The position numbers and the translations under genes are program-made. The notes beneath the pieces are model-generated. The model saw only the letters and a list, made by a program, of their open reading frames with translations, was not told the DNA's origin and did not search any database. From RUG11198 sp036342255 (GTDB lineage: Bacteria; Bacillota_I; Bacilli_A; RF39; UBA660), in assembly GCA_036342255.1 (NCBI GenBank), contig JAZAUS010000010.1, positions 1 to 64,000 of the forward strand: DNA of 64,000 nucleotides, given 5' to 3'. Below are positions 36,438 through 44,556 of the stretch, in pieces; the first letter of the stretch is position 1; each line of letters starts with the position of its first letter.

Positions 36438-37229
36438 CTAATTCATCTTACTCATCTTTTTATTAATAAATCTTATAGCCCATATAGAATTAATTTTATA
36501 TAAGAATCTTAAAAATTTAGAATCACTTCCTAAAAATACTTTAAACTTATTTTTCTTAATTCCCTTTATTATTTCACTAGCTCCAACTACTGGGCTAAGC
36601 AATTTAAAAGAACTATTCTCTTCACTAGTAGACGTTTCTACATTAGAATTCTTAGTTATATTAGTAGCCATAGCCCCAGGTAATACAACCATTACTCTAA
36701 CATTAGTATTTTCAAGTTCAGCATATAACCCTTCAGTAAATAATTTCAATGCAGCTTTAGAAGCCCCATATATAGTCTGTCCTGGAAACGGGAAAAAACC
36801 ACCCATACTAGATACATTAACTATATATTGTTCTTTCTTATCTTTAGTTAAATCTCCAAAAAATAATCTTATTAAATGTAAAGGACCAAAAAAATTAACA
36901 TTCATAGTCTTATTAATTATTTTATCATCTAAATCTTGCACCTTAACAAAAGGTTGAATAATACCAGCATTATTAATAATAATATCTACATCATTATAAT
37001 CTTTCTTATAATCCTCTCTAAATTTCTTAATTGATTCCACATCTCCCATATCAACTATATAAGTTTTAAGTTGCTTGGAATCTAAATCTTCTTCTAATTT
37101 TTTTAAATTATCTCTATTTATATCAACAGCTGCTACATTAGCTCCTTCTGCCAATAATTGTTTTGTAAGCTCTAACCCTAATCCACTAGCAGCTCCTGTA
37201 ACTATAACATTTTGTTTATTAATTTGCAT
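36438..37229 (-). CDS. Short-chain dehydrogenase/reductase (SDR)
   Basis: The 263-residue NAD(P)-dependent oxidoreductase has TGAASGLGLELTKQL (cofactor loop), NNAGIIQPF, a catalytic Ser in VNVSSMGG and YGASKAAL (Tyr-x-x-x-Lys). The C-terminal hydrophobic stretch is typical of membrane-associated SDRs such as YqjQ/DltE-like members. The start at 37229 is set by TAGGAGATATGAT-ATG; 19 upstream residues are non-conserved. The substrate is unknown. Confidence 0.9.
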   Translation of the reverse strand: MQINKQNVIVTGAASGLGLELTKQLLAEGANVAAVDINRDNLKKLEEDLDSKQLKTYIVDMGDVESIKKFREDYKKDYNDVDIIINNAGIIQPFVKVQDLDDKIINKTMNVNFFGPLHLIRLFFGDLTKDKKEQYIVNVSSMGGFFPFPGQTIYGASKAALKLFTEGLYAELENTNVRVMVVLPGAMATNITKNSNVETSTSEENSSFKLLSPVVGASEIIKGIKKNKFKVFLGSDSKFLRFLYKINSIWAIRFINKKMSKMN

Positions 37230-37310
37230 ATCATATCTCCTAACTATACCATTAAACATTATACCACATAAAAACGGATTTTTCATCCGTTAAATTTATA
37301 GTTACCATTT

Positions 37311-37653
37311 TTACTTCCAGTTAACACTTATGTTAGCCCCTAATTCAAAATGATTTTTAACAATACCTAAATCTATTTTAGTCATTGCACCTCTTCCAGA
37401 TAATACTCTAACATTATCATCACCTAAATATTCAAATTTAAATTTTTGTTGATTCATCGCTGTAGGTGCCAATAATGCAAATTCAATCCCTTTCTTATAC
37501 CAATCAGGATAATTCTTAGACTTATTAACTTCATCTATAGTTTTACTCTTCCTAACAACTCCATTTGTCTCTCCATAGCCAATAGTAATCACACAAACAA
37601 GCCTCTCATCTTCATTAATTATAGCCTTCACAATTCTTCTCTATATTATCCAT
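37311..37653 (-). pseudogene. Nitroreductase remnant (C-terminal half)
   Basis: Residues such as DERLVCVITIGYGETNGV, SKNYPDWYKKGIEFALLAPT and NQQKFKFEYL are the C-terminal half of a nitroreductase-family protein. The FMN-binding N-terminal half is missing. Upstream an intact start (AAAGGATTATATTT-ATG at 37653, MDNIEKN...) runs into a stop after 12 codons in another frame. As with the ABC exporter next door, the pattern is an internal deletion joining start and end out of frame. Confidence 0.7.
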
Positions 37654-37677
37654 AAATATAATCCTTTCTTCTATTTA

Positions 37678-38307
37678 TTATTTTCTATAATCTTCAGGTA
37701 TATATTTATCATATTTCTCTTTATCAAATTTTATATTAAGTTTATCTAATAATAATTTATTATATTTATTAGTTCCTAAATTATATTCTAAACTCCATAA
37801 CAACCAAGAATAATCATACCATTTATCTCCTAATCCAGAATTATCCAAATCTATAAATCCAGCAAAATTATTGTCTTCATCAACATATATATTAGGTAAA
37901 CATAAATCTCCATGTACAAAATCATTACCTACATTATCCTTTGATTTAAAAGGACAATTAAAATTATCTAACTTTCTTAAAATACCAATTATATTTACTA
38001 AAATATCTACTAACAATTTAGGATTATTAATAAATTTATCATCTATTAAACTATAACCTTTTATATATGTTCTTAAATAATAGCACTTATTATCTTCCTC
38101 TAAATAGCAAATACTCCTACTACATGGAATATCACATCCAGACAAAAAATCTATTCTTTCTTTCTCATCCAATAACCTTCTCTTATCATTTGATATCTTT
38201 AATATATATTTATCCTCAAATATAAATACTTTATCTTCACTTCTACCTATATCATCAATTGTATATTGTATACCATTTACTATCTCTTCTATTTTCCCAG
38301 GAAACAC
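37678..38307 (-). CDS. APH-type phosphotransferase
   Basis: This 209-residue kinase-like protein resembles aminoglycoside 3'-phosphotransferases. FVHGDLCLPNIYVDEDNNFA is the Brenner catalytic loop, and GFIDLDNSGLGDKWYDYSW carries the metal-binding Asp. It is shorter than APH(3') (about 260), with a reduced N-terminal lobe. The substrate may be an antibiotic or a small metabolite. GTG start after GAGGGTGATATA. Confidence 0.75.
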   Translation of the reverse strand: MFPGKIEEIVNGIQYTIDDIGRSEDKVFIFEDKYILKISNDKRRLLDEKERIDFLSGCDIPCSRSICYLEEDNKCYYLRTYIKGYSLIDDKFINNPKLLVDILVNIIGILRKLDNFNCPFKSKDNVGNDFVHGDLCLPNIYVDEDNNFAGFIDLDNSGLGDKWYDYSWLLWSLEYNLGTNKYNKLLLDKLNIKFDKEKYDKYIPEDYRK

Positions 38308-38400
38308 TATATCACCCTCTTTATAAAAACATTATACAACAAAAGGAGCAATATTCAAATAATTGCTCCCATATATTTATTACTATCTAAATCTTAATAC

Positions 38401-39144
38401 TTATTTTAATATTTTAACTTTAGAAGATGATTGCATCTGTTGATACAATTCTTTCTTTAATTCTAAAGATACCATAGGCATATTTGCTAGTTTTGCCATA
38501 AAATTAGTTTTAGCATAATAATTCTTAGGTCTATCATCTGATCCCCACTTAACAAGATAATTATCTTCTTCCTCAAATTCATTACCGCGATAACCATGCA
38601 ATATAACAGCATATTCTTCAGCAACTTTTTTTTCAAACATAAGAGTTAAATCAGGAAAATTATATACCTTCTCTTTATCATCATATTGTAATAATTCATA
38701 GCCACATTTCCAATTTAAACCAGTTACTATATATCTATCAAGATTATAATATTTATCCAACGCATCTAATACACAAGCATTATCTTTATTATTATTTCTT
38801 ACATAAGTTAATATCTTCCAAACTGTAAATGTTGGATTCAATTGTATATCTTTAACTCTTCTCTCTTCTAATTTTTTAATAAGATCTTGCACTGTTTCTA
38901 AAAACATTGGATTATTTTTTAACTCTTCTATATGTTTATACAAAACTGTATCTTCTATATCTTTATCTGTAAACAATAATTCTTCATATGCATCTACAAT
39001 CTCATCACTAACTTTAGCACATAAATAAGGTTTTAATTCTTGTTTTTCACAAGAATTATTCCCTACTTCATAATTAATACATAAAGCTAATACCAATTCT
39101 TTATTATCATTAAGATATTTATATCTTTTAATTAATTCTTCCAT
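38401..39144 (-). CDS. Hypothetical protein, 247 residues
   Basis: Soluble, mostly alpha-helical, with no motif I recognise. GLNWKCGYELLQYDDKEK and VILHGYRGNEFEEEDNYLVKW are the most distinctive stretches. It follows the HD-domain gene by 33 bp on the same strand and starts behind ACGGAGTATTT. A shared transcript with the HD protein is likely. Confidence 0.55.
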   Translation of the reverse strand: MEELIKRYKYLNDNKELVLALCINYEVGNNSCEKQELKPYLCAKVSDEIVDAYEELLFTDKDIEDTVLYKHIEELKNNPMFLETVQDLIKKLEERRVKDIQLNPTFTVWKILTYVRNNNKDNACVLDALDKYYNLDRYIVTGLNWKCGYELLQYDDKEKVYNFPDLTLMFEKKVAEEYAVILHGYRGNEFEEEDNYLVKWGSDDRPKNYYAKTNFMAKLANMPMVSLELKKELYQQMQSSSKVKILK

Positions 39145-39177
39145 AAATACTCCGTATACAATAATTAAACTATTATT

Positions 39178-39792
39178 TTAATCATTCTTTTTATTTAAGG
39201 TTAAAGTTTTACCTCTATTATCAGATATTTCATTATTTTCAAAAGATACATCTATAAATCTTCTAGATGATATATAATCACACAAATGTATTATTAACTC
39301 TTCCATTGTTTCTGGTACAGGCAAAACATCTTTACCAGGTTTATCTGTACCCCAAGGACCACCCATATGAGTTGATATTAACCTTGTAACAAATTTTACA
39401 TCTTCCTCACTTATTAACAATTTATCTTTATTATCAAAGATAAAATTACTCATAAGAATTGGATGATCATAGCATGTATGTCCAGAGTTTTCAATACCAG
39501 ATTTAAAACCATCATGAAGTAATAAAGACATTCTCATTAAATCTTTTGTATAATCATCATACGTACCAAAAGATTTATCTCTAAATATCTCTTCTAAAAT
39601 CCTCATACCAACCTTTACATGTCTAACAAGTCCACCCTCACCTAACGAAAAATCAGGATGATACTTACCCGTAGAAGAAGCAGGTATTTCATAAAAGTAA
39701 TCAGGTAACATATCTAAAATAATCTCCGTACTTTTTCTCACATCCTGATTCTTAATTCTCTCTAATTCAACATTAAAAACATTCTTTCTCAT
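39178..39792 (-). CDS. HD-domain phosphohydrolase
   Basis: The 204-residue protein has an HD-type metal site: HVKVGMRILEEI, LLHDGFKSG and HTCYDHPILMSNF, then ISTHMGGPWG and LCDYISSR with further conserved His/Asp. Such domains hydrolyse phosphate esters of nucleotides. It is the size of small predicted hydrolases in Firmicutes. A strong SD (ATAGGAGGTTTTT) precedes the ATG. Confidence 0.82.
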   Translation of the reverse strand: MRKNVFNVELERIKNQDVRKSTEIILDMLPDYFYEIPASSTGKYHPDFSLGEGGLVRHVKVGMRILEEIFRDKSFGTYDDYTKDLMRMSLLLHDGFKSGIENSGHTCYDHPILMSNFIFDNKDKLLISEEDVKFVTRLISTHMGGPWGTDKPGKDVLPVPETMEELIIHLCDYISSRRFIDVSFENNEISDNRGKTLTLNKKND

Positions 39793-39944
39793 AAAAACCT
39801 CCTATAAATTATTATATCATACTACAACCCATTAATAAGCTAAAATTATTTTTACTTTTAAAAACATAGTACCTCAATCTCTATATATTCTATCATAAAA
39901 ATTAAATTTTAATTATTTGATTTACATTTTTGTTACATAATATT

Positions 39945-39978
39945 ATAAAAAAAAGTATACACATTCTTTGTATACACC
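39945..39978 (-). terminator. Terminator after the GNAT gene
   Basis: GTATACA and TGTATAC form a 7-bp stem with a 7-nt loop, followed by a T-run on the minus strand. Confidence 0.65.
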
Positions 39979-40013
39979 TTTTATCTTACAACATCAATTT
40001 TTAATATATAAGT

Positions 40014-40478
40014 TTATTTACCACGACGTTGTCTATATTTTTTCCTTCTCTGATTTAAAGCATAGAACCCATTCCCTGTTTTAGGATCTTCACTTATCTT
40101 TTTAAATCCTAAGTTTAAAAACATTTTTTGAGATACAGAATTATAATTCATTACATGAGCAGTTAAAAAAGAGTTCTCTTCATCAGCAATTTCAACAGCT
40201 TTTCTTAACATTGATGTTCCAATTTTCTTATTTTGATATTCTTTTTTAACTGCTATTTGATATATATATAATCCACCATCATATCTAACAATTGAATTAT
40301 ATCCAACTGGAATACCTTTATCAAATGCAATAAATAAAATATCAGAATTATATGTTAGATTACTATAATTTAATGTTCCACCATTTTCAGATAAATTCTC
40401 TCTATTTATATTCTCTTCAACAAAATCACACACTTCAAAAAAATAATCAGTTCCCACCTTAATTTCTTTTATTTCCAT
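40014..40478 (-). CDS. GNAT family N-acetyltransferase
   Basis: The 154-residue GNAT protein has YIYQIAVKKEYQNKKIGTSM (acetyl-CoA loop) and VSQKMFLNLGFKKI. It has its own promoter and SD (TAGGGGGAGAAAAT). The final 30 bp (40014-40043), encoding KKYRQRRGK, match the secA-tail copies at 26 of 30 positions (KKYKQCCGK there), so the C-terminus may have been replaced by an old recombination at the secA-type site. The substrate is unknown. Confidence 0.8.
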   Translation of the reverse strand: MEIKEIKVGTDYFFEVCDFVEENINRENLSENGGTLNYSNLTYNSDILFIAFDKGIPVGYNSIVRYDGGLYIYQIAVKKEYQNKKIGTSMLRKAVEIADEENSFLTAHVMNYNSVSQKMFLNLGFKKISEDPKTGNGFYALNQRRKKYRQRRGK

Positions 40479-40502
40479 ATTTTCTCCCCCTAATTGCTGA
40501 AT

Positions 40503-40531
40503 AATATATCATAAAACACCTATAATTGCAA
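40503..40531 (-). promoter_or_regulatory. Promoter of the GNAT gene downstream of the retron
   Basis: TTGCAA (40526-40531), 17 bp, TATATT (40503-40508) with an extended TG. It separates this gene from the retron transcript. Confidence 0.6.
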
Positions 40532-40560
40532 GAAAAACAGGACATTTGCCCTCATCTATC

Positions 40561-40590
40561 AAAAAATAAAATAAGTAGAATTACTCCTAC
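40561..40590 (-). terminator. Terminator after the retron reverse transcriptase
   Basis: GTAG and CTAC flank GAGTAATT in a short hairpin, followed by TTATTTTATTTTTT. The stem is short, but the same sequence is used after the flavodoxin gene. Confidence 0.5.
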
Positions 40591-40645
40591 CTTTAAACAT
40601 ATAATATCTTAATATAACAACACTATTAAAAAAGCAGCTTATCAT

Positions 40646-41599
40646 TTATGATAAATTACTCTTTATTTTACTTATTATTCTTTTATATGATATAAATTCC
40701 TTATCATCTTTATTAATTTGTAAAACATACAATATTCTTCCATATAAATTATTTAAATATTTATTTTTATCATTTACATTTATTCTTTTTAAATGAGACT
40801 CTAAACCATACTTATTTATAAAATAAACTTCTTTTCTTATTTCCTTACGATATTTTATTCCAACTTGTACCTTATCATTTACCACTAATCCTGTAACAGT
40901 TTGACTAGCACTTTTATAAACAACATGAATTTTATTACTATTTAATTGTAGTCCTAACTTATACAACATTTTTCTAACTTCTTTAATTATCTCACTTGGA
41001 TTAAAAAAACCTGAAAAAGTCATGTCATCAGAATATCTTGTATAGGATATGTTATTCTCTTCACACCAAATTCCTAATTCTTCATCAAAATCCTTCATAA
41101 CTAAATTTGAAATATAAGCAGAGGTTGGAGACCCCTGAGTTAAATGGTCATCATATACACATAAGGAACTTAATAACATACCTACTGATTTAGGAAAATA
41201 TTCTATCTGAAAACAAGAATTATAAACATCCATAAATGATATATTTTCAAAGAAATCTTTTATATCAAGCTTTAATATTATATCTTTATTAATATGTGGA
41301 AGAGCATTATCTTTTAACGATATTCCCTTATGATATGCTTTAGCATATCCTGATATAGATTTATTATTAAGTATATTAACTAAAATTTGCTTCTGAATAT
41401 GTTTTAATAAAGAATTAGGCTCATATATTGTTCTATAATTACCATTTCTTTTTTTTATTTTATATTTTTTATAATTATTTTCAATATTATTACTTATAGA
41501 ATATAAAGTCTTTACATACCTTTTTTTATCTTTACAATTAAATAAGTTGAGAGATAGTAAAAAATCATTACATTCTTTTATACCTGTATATTTCCACAT
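40646..41599 (-). CDS. Retron-type reverse transcriptase
   Basis: The 317-residue enzyme shows the retron RT blocks in order. KKRNGNYRTIYEPN comes first, then DNALPH (the NAxxH retron motif), LKLDIKDFFENIS, QGSPTSAYISNLVM, and YTRYSDDMTFSG with YSDD in place of the common YADD. QTVTGLVVN is the VTG motif of the thumb. SD GGGAGGT is 7 bp before ATG. A structured RNA with complementary ends lies 22 bp upstream. No toxin or effector domain is fused, and no typical retron effector is adjacent. It is the cargo of the most distal secA-tail interval. Confidence 0.93.
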   Translation of the reverse strand: MWKYTGIKECNDFLLSLNLFNCKDKKRYVKTLYSISNNIENNYKKYKIKKRNGNYRTIYEPNSLLKHIQKQILVNILNNKSISGYAKAYHKGISLKDNALPHINKDIILKLDIKDFFENISFMDVYNSCFQIEYFPKSVGMLLSSLCVYDDHLTQGSPTSAYISNLVMKDFDEELGIWCEENNISYTRYSDDMTFSGFFNPSEIIKEVRKMLYKLGLQLNSNKIHVVYKSASQTVTGLVVNDKVQVGIKYRKEIRKEVYFINKYGLESHLKRINVNDKNKYLNNLYGRILYVLQINKDDKEFISYKRIISKIKSNLS

Positions 41600-41620
41600 T
41601 TTTACTACCTCCCAACTTAC

Positions 41621-41789
41621 GTGCAGTGCTAATGATATTATAATTTGAAAATGGACATAAAGTGTAGTGCAACGAAACGACTACATGAAATGTAGTTTAG
41701 TCCATTGGAAAATTATCATTTAATCATCTTAATTAATATTGTCCCTTAACGACTCGTTAAAGTAGGAATAAATCCAATCACCACTGCAC
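41621..41789 (-). ncRNA. Retron msr-msd RNA
   Basis: The RNA starts with a1 GTGCAGTG (41782-41789) and ends with its exact complement a2 CACTGCAC (41621-41628), extended by GTGAT/ATCAT. Inside are the hairpin TTAACG-AGT-CGTTAA and a long stem from AATGGAC and GTCCATT that encloses CTACAT-TTC-ATGTAG, the likely msd. Its order (a1, msr, msd, a2, RT) and distance to the RT match known retrons. The branching guanosine was not identified. Confidence 0.85.
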
Positions 41790-41793
41790 AAAT

Positions 41794-41802
41794 ATTATAT
41801 CA
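41794..41802 (-). promoter_or_regulatory. Extended -10 promoter of the retron
   Basis: TGATATAAT lies 4 bp before a1, so transcription would begin at the first bases of a1. No good -35 box is visible, as is common with extended -10 promoters. Confidence 0.6.
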
Positions 41803-41910
41803 TATTATTTTTACCAATACCATTTTCGAAGTAAACAAATGTTGATTTTCCTTATATTAGTTTTAAAGGTAGATAATGTGTAAACAGTACTGTAATTTTT
41901 TCAAAAAAAG

Positions 41911-41950
41911 AAAAACCTCGCAATCCCCTATTTTATAAGGCTTTGCGAGT
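41911..41950 (-). terminator. Terminator behind the most distal secA-tail copy
   Basis: CTCGCAAAGCCTT pairs with the imperfect complement AGGGGATTGCGAG, and GGTTTTTCTTTTTTT follows. The same CTCG...CGAG terminator follows the copies at 44.56 and 46.43 kb. Confidence 0.7.
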
Positions 41951-41995
41951 TTATTTATCACAACATTGTTTATATTTTTTACCAGACCCACATGG
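41951..41995 (-). repeat. secA 3'-end copy (core site 5)
   Basis: These 45 bp encode PCGSGKKYKQCCDK and a stop, like the SecA C-terminus. The sequence starts at CCATGTGG, and homology stops abruptly upstream of that point. It marks the join between the peptidase E interval and the retron interval. One Gly codon has become Asp, so it is the most diverged of the clear copies. Confidence 0.9.
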
Positions 41996-42050
41996 CCTTT
42001 TGTATTTGGGATTTTGGGAGCTTTTGAGAGCACTCGGCTCGTTAATTCGG

Positions 42051-42090
42051 CACTTGGTTGCACTTGGAAGCACTCCGTAGCACTCGGCAA
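42051..42090. repeat. Four tandem 10-bp iterons
   Basis: CACTTGGTTG, CACTTGGAAG, CACTCCGTAG and CACTCGGCAA follow each other without gaps, and a fifth CACTCGGCTC lies at 42031-42040. The spacing is one helical turn. The segment is visibly GC-richer than its surroundings and sits between the paired arm repeats and core site 5. Confidence 0.75.
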
Positions 42091-42100
42091 ACCTAGCAGA

Positions 42101-42123
42101 ACGTATCTAAAAACGTATCTAAA
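42101..42123. repeat. Paired arm repeat, distal end of interval 4
   Basis: ACGTATCTAAAA occurs twice in direct tandem. The partner pair at the other end of the peptidase E interval (43026-43048) reads ACTGTATCTAAA twice. Confidence 0.85.
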
Positions 42124-42143
42124 ATTTGCCATTGTTGAACTTT

Positions 42144-42950
42144 TTACAACTTTTTAGGATCTTTATTTTTTTGATATAATTGAGAAGTTTTTTTAAATTC
42201 AGTAGATATATCTAATTGTTCTTCAACATATTGTCCATCTCGCCAATATGTTTTTAATGCATATGGATTAATATTATGATAAGAAGCATCACTTGTAATT
42301 ATTCTATACTCATCATCTATAATTTCCATTGCAGAGCAGTTTGAAAATAATAATCCAACTGAATCTTTATCTTTTAATATTTCTTTTACTGAATCATATC
42401 TACCTGGTTCATCACAATGTGGCACAAAAAATCCATCCTGGAATCCTAAGCAATCCATTGCAATTAATGGCTGATCTGGGCCATATTTAATTTTTAATGA
42501 ATCACTTGAACATTCTTTAAACCAACAATTGGCTCCTGCTGATACTCCACACATAACTTTACCAGATTCCCAAGCTTTTCTTAGAATTTCATCAAAACCA
42601 GTTTCATTCCAAAGCTTAATCATATCTAAAGTATTTCCTCCACCTTCGTATATAATATCAGCCCAATCGATTAGTTCCTGGACATATTTCAAATCTAACA
42701 ATTTATCACTTTTTAAATCCTTACATTCACATCCATACTTACCGTTATAAATATCCCTCATCACTTCAAAATAGAATTCTTGATTCTCAAGTGGTTGAGA
42801 ATGTGCTATTAATAAAAAATTAGGATGTTCTTTGCCTGTTAATCTTATTATCTCTTTATCCATTGGACCTGTCTCATATGGAGTACGAGTGCCATCAGAT
42901 TTTTGACGTTCATTTTCTCCACCACCAATAGCAACTATTTTTCTAGTCAT
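42144..42950 (-). CDS. Peptidase S51 (dipeptidase E-like)
   Basis: This 268-residue protein of the S51 family cleaves Asp-X dipeptides or cyanophycin-like products. IVAIGGGEN, IIYEGGGNTLDMIKLWNETG and the nucleophile elbow CGVSAGANCWF (catalytic Ser) are clear; PHCDEPGRYDSV carries the active-site His region. The start at 42950 is chosen from AGGAG 9 bp upstream. It is the sole gene in its interval. A role in defence or retron function is not indicated. Confidence 0.9.
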   Translation of the reverse strand: MTRKIVAIGGGENERQKSDGTRTPYETGPMDKEIIRLTGKEHPNFLLIAHSQPLENQEFYFEVMRDIYNGKYGCECKDLKSDKLLDLKYVQELIDWADIIYEGGGNTLDMIKLWNETGFDEILRKAWESGKVMCGVSAGANCWFKECSSDSLKIKYGPDQPLIAMDCLGFQDGFFVPHCDEPGRYDSVKEILKDKDSVGLLFSNCSAMEIIDDEYRIITSDASYHNINPYALKTYWRDGQYVEEQLDISTEFKKTSQLYQKNKDPKKL

Positions 42951-43025
42951 AAGTATCAACTCCTAAAATTATTATATCATAAAATTTCCCTTATCTAGGG
43001 AGCAATGGTAAATTTAGACATTTTT

Positions 43026-43048
43026 ACTGTATCTAAACTGTATCTAAA
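43026..43048. repeat. Paired arm repeat, proximal end of interval 4
   Basis: ACTGTATCTAAA occurs twice in direct tandem about 80 bp beyond the stop codon of core site 4. Confidence 0.85.
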
Positions 43049-43127
43049 ACAAAAAAATTGCAATTTCTTGCAACTTTCTTGAAATCATAAAATCTTTGCA
43101 AACCCTTATATTTATTTGCTTAAATGA

Positions 43128-43172
43128 CTATTTACCACAACACTGCTTATAATTCTTACCACTGCCACATGG
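43128..43172 (-). repeat. secA 3'-end copy (core site 4)
   Basis: It encodes PCGSGKNYKQCCGK and a TAG stop, starting at CCATGTGG. The upstream sequence is unrelated to secA and has stops in frame. The following hairpin is decayed compared with the other copies. Confidence 0.9.
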
Positions 43173-43273
43173 CACATTACACTAACTTCTGACTCGTTAA
43201 AATGCTTTAAATTTGTCTTAAAACTCCTCAATTTCATTTAAAGTATAATTAAAACTCATTAACTATTTTTAAA

Positions 43274-43296
43274 GTGTGGGTAAAGCTGTGGGTAAA
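43274..43296. repeat. Paired arm repeat, distal end of interval 3
   Basis: GTGTGGGTAAA and CTGTGGGTAAA in direct tandem. It matches the pair at the other end of the same interval (44455-44475). Confidence 0.85.
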
Positions 43297-43340
43297 AATT
43301 AATAATAATTCAATCGATTTTGTGTTATTATTAATTTTTT

Positions 43341-43811
43341 TTAATGTATTTCAGTTGTTAGTGTAATATCAAAATCATTAAATCCATTATTCTTATAGAA
43401 TTCTATTGCTTTAATATTTTTAGCACTTGCAACTACCTTTAAATTGTTAATATTATTATCTTTACAATATTGTTTAAATTTATCTATTAATAATTTTCCT
43501 ATTCCAAAACCTCTAAAATTATTATCAACTAACATATTATTAATTTCACCATATTGAATTTCTTCATATGAGCCTTTTTCATTTATACTACCAGCTAGAT
43601 ATCCAACTATCTTATCATCTTTTATCGCTACAATAACATAATGATTAATTATTAGATCTTCAAAGTATTGTTTTCCATCTTCTGATAAAGGCCAATCTTG
43701 TACTAAAGTTGAATCATAATTTTCTTTTTCCAATTTAAATAATTCATTATTTAAATTTTGGATAATATTCAAATCTTCCAATTGAGCTTTTCTTATAAAA
43801 ATTTCATTCAC
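43341..43811 (-). CDS. GNAT family N-acetyltransferase (interval 3)
   Basis: This 156-residue GNAT protein has YGEINNMLVDNNFRGFGIGK (acetyl-CoA loop) and NIKAIEFYKNNGFNDF. A GTG start at 43811 follows AGAGG and overlaps the end of the hydrolase frame region, so the two genes are translationally close. It is cargo of interval 3. The acceptor substrate is unknown; such acetyltransferases often modify toxic small molecules. Confidence 0.85.
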   Translation of the reverse strand: MNEIFIRKAQLEDLNIIQNLNNELFKLEKENYDSTLVQDWPLSEDGKQYFEDLIINHYVIVAIKDDKIVGYLAGSINEKGSYEEIQYGEINNMLVDNNFRGFGIGKLLIDKFKQYCKDNNINNLKVVASAKNIKAIEFYKNNGFNDFDITLTTEIH

Positions 43812-43821
43812 AAAATCACCT

Positions 43822-44376
43822 CTATTTATCATTTAACAATTCTTTAAATTCACTATAATTGGATTCCGAATTTAGATGGCCACCATTATGTATACAATAT
43901 TGTTTAGTAGAAATAGTATCAGCAAATTCTTTTTCTACATCATATTTAACATATGGATCATTATCTGAGTAATAGCAAATTATTTCATTACAGCAATTTT
44001 TTACATCTTCTAAATTATCAAAATACATGCTTTCATTAACATTATCATATTCTTCATTAATACCTAGATAATTATTAAATCCACAAACAAATATTAATTT
44101 TTTTACTTTGATATTATTTTCTACTAAAAATTTACATATAAATATTGGTGCTATTGAGTGAGCATATATAGTAGTATTTTCATTTAAAATACCAGAATCA
44201 ACATATGTTTTTAATAATCTAGACCAATTATTATAGTTTTGGTATCCAACTCCTGTAGGAAAGTCTGGTGTATATACTTCTAAATCATCTTTTTCTAATT
44301 CACTTCTTAACCAAGGAATCCAATTTGAAAACGGACTTCCAAAACTTCCATGTACTAATAAATAATTTTTCTTCAT
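43822..44376 (-). CDS. RBBP9/YdeN-type alpha/beta hydrolase
   Basis: The 184-residue serine hydrolase has LLVHGSFGSPFSNWIPWL at the N-terminus, the nucleophile elbow in TIYAHSIAPIF (AHSIA in place of GHSxG), an acid residue in YSDNDPYV and the His in HNGGHLNSE. The complete triad suggests activity. The start at 44376 lies 9 bp after AAGGAG. It is cargo of interval 3 together with the GNAT gene. Confidence 0.85.
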   Translation of the reverse strand: MKKNYLLVHGSFGSPFSNWIPWLRSELEKDDLEVYTPDFPTGVGYQNYNNWSRLLKTYVDSGILNENTTIYAHSIAPIFICKFLVENNIKVKKLIFVCGFNNYLGINEEYDNVNESMYFDNLEDVKNCCNEIICYYSDNDPYVKYDVEKEFADTISTKQYCIHNGGHLNSESNYSEFKELLNDK

Positions 44377-44454
44377 AAAGTTCATCTCCTTTTATAATTA
44401 TATCATATTCTAGCCATAATTATGGTATGGTTTTGATTCTTTGCCATTATTGAA

Positions 44455-44475
44455 GTGTGGGTAAAGTGTGGGTAG
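44455..44475. repeat. Paired arm repeat, proximal end of interval 3
   Basis: GTGTGGGTAAA followed by GTGTGGGTAG in direct tandem, about 80 bp after core site 3. Confidence 0.85.
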
Positions 44476-44556
44476 CGTTGTATTTTTTACAATTTTTACA
44501 ACTTTTTAGAGTAAAGAAAAATCTCGCAAACCCTTTATTTATCGGGATTTACGAGA

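Larger units (their letters stand above)
41988..43172 (-). mobile_element. Interval 4: small integrase-less element carrying peptidase E
   Basis: The interval lies between two secA-tail copies (core sites 5 and 4). Its proximal end has a secA tail and then the repeat pair ACTGTATCTAAA; its distal end has the related pair ACGTATCTAAAA. The only cargo gene is a peptidase E homologue. No recombinase is encoded. Mobility is inferred from the duplicated cores and matched arms. Confidence 0.65.

Noticed and set aside
41863..42132. 89-codon minus-strand frame across core site 5
   Set aside because: It runs out of frame through the secA-tail copy and the iterons. The homologous copies do not keep this frame.
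42144..42950. Peptidase E as the effector of the retron
   Set aside because: It lies in its own interval, bounded by arm repeats and a core site, upstream of a terminator and of the retron promoter.
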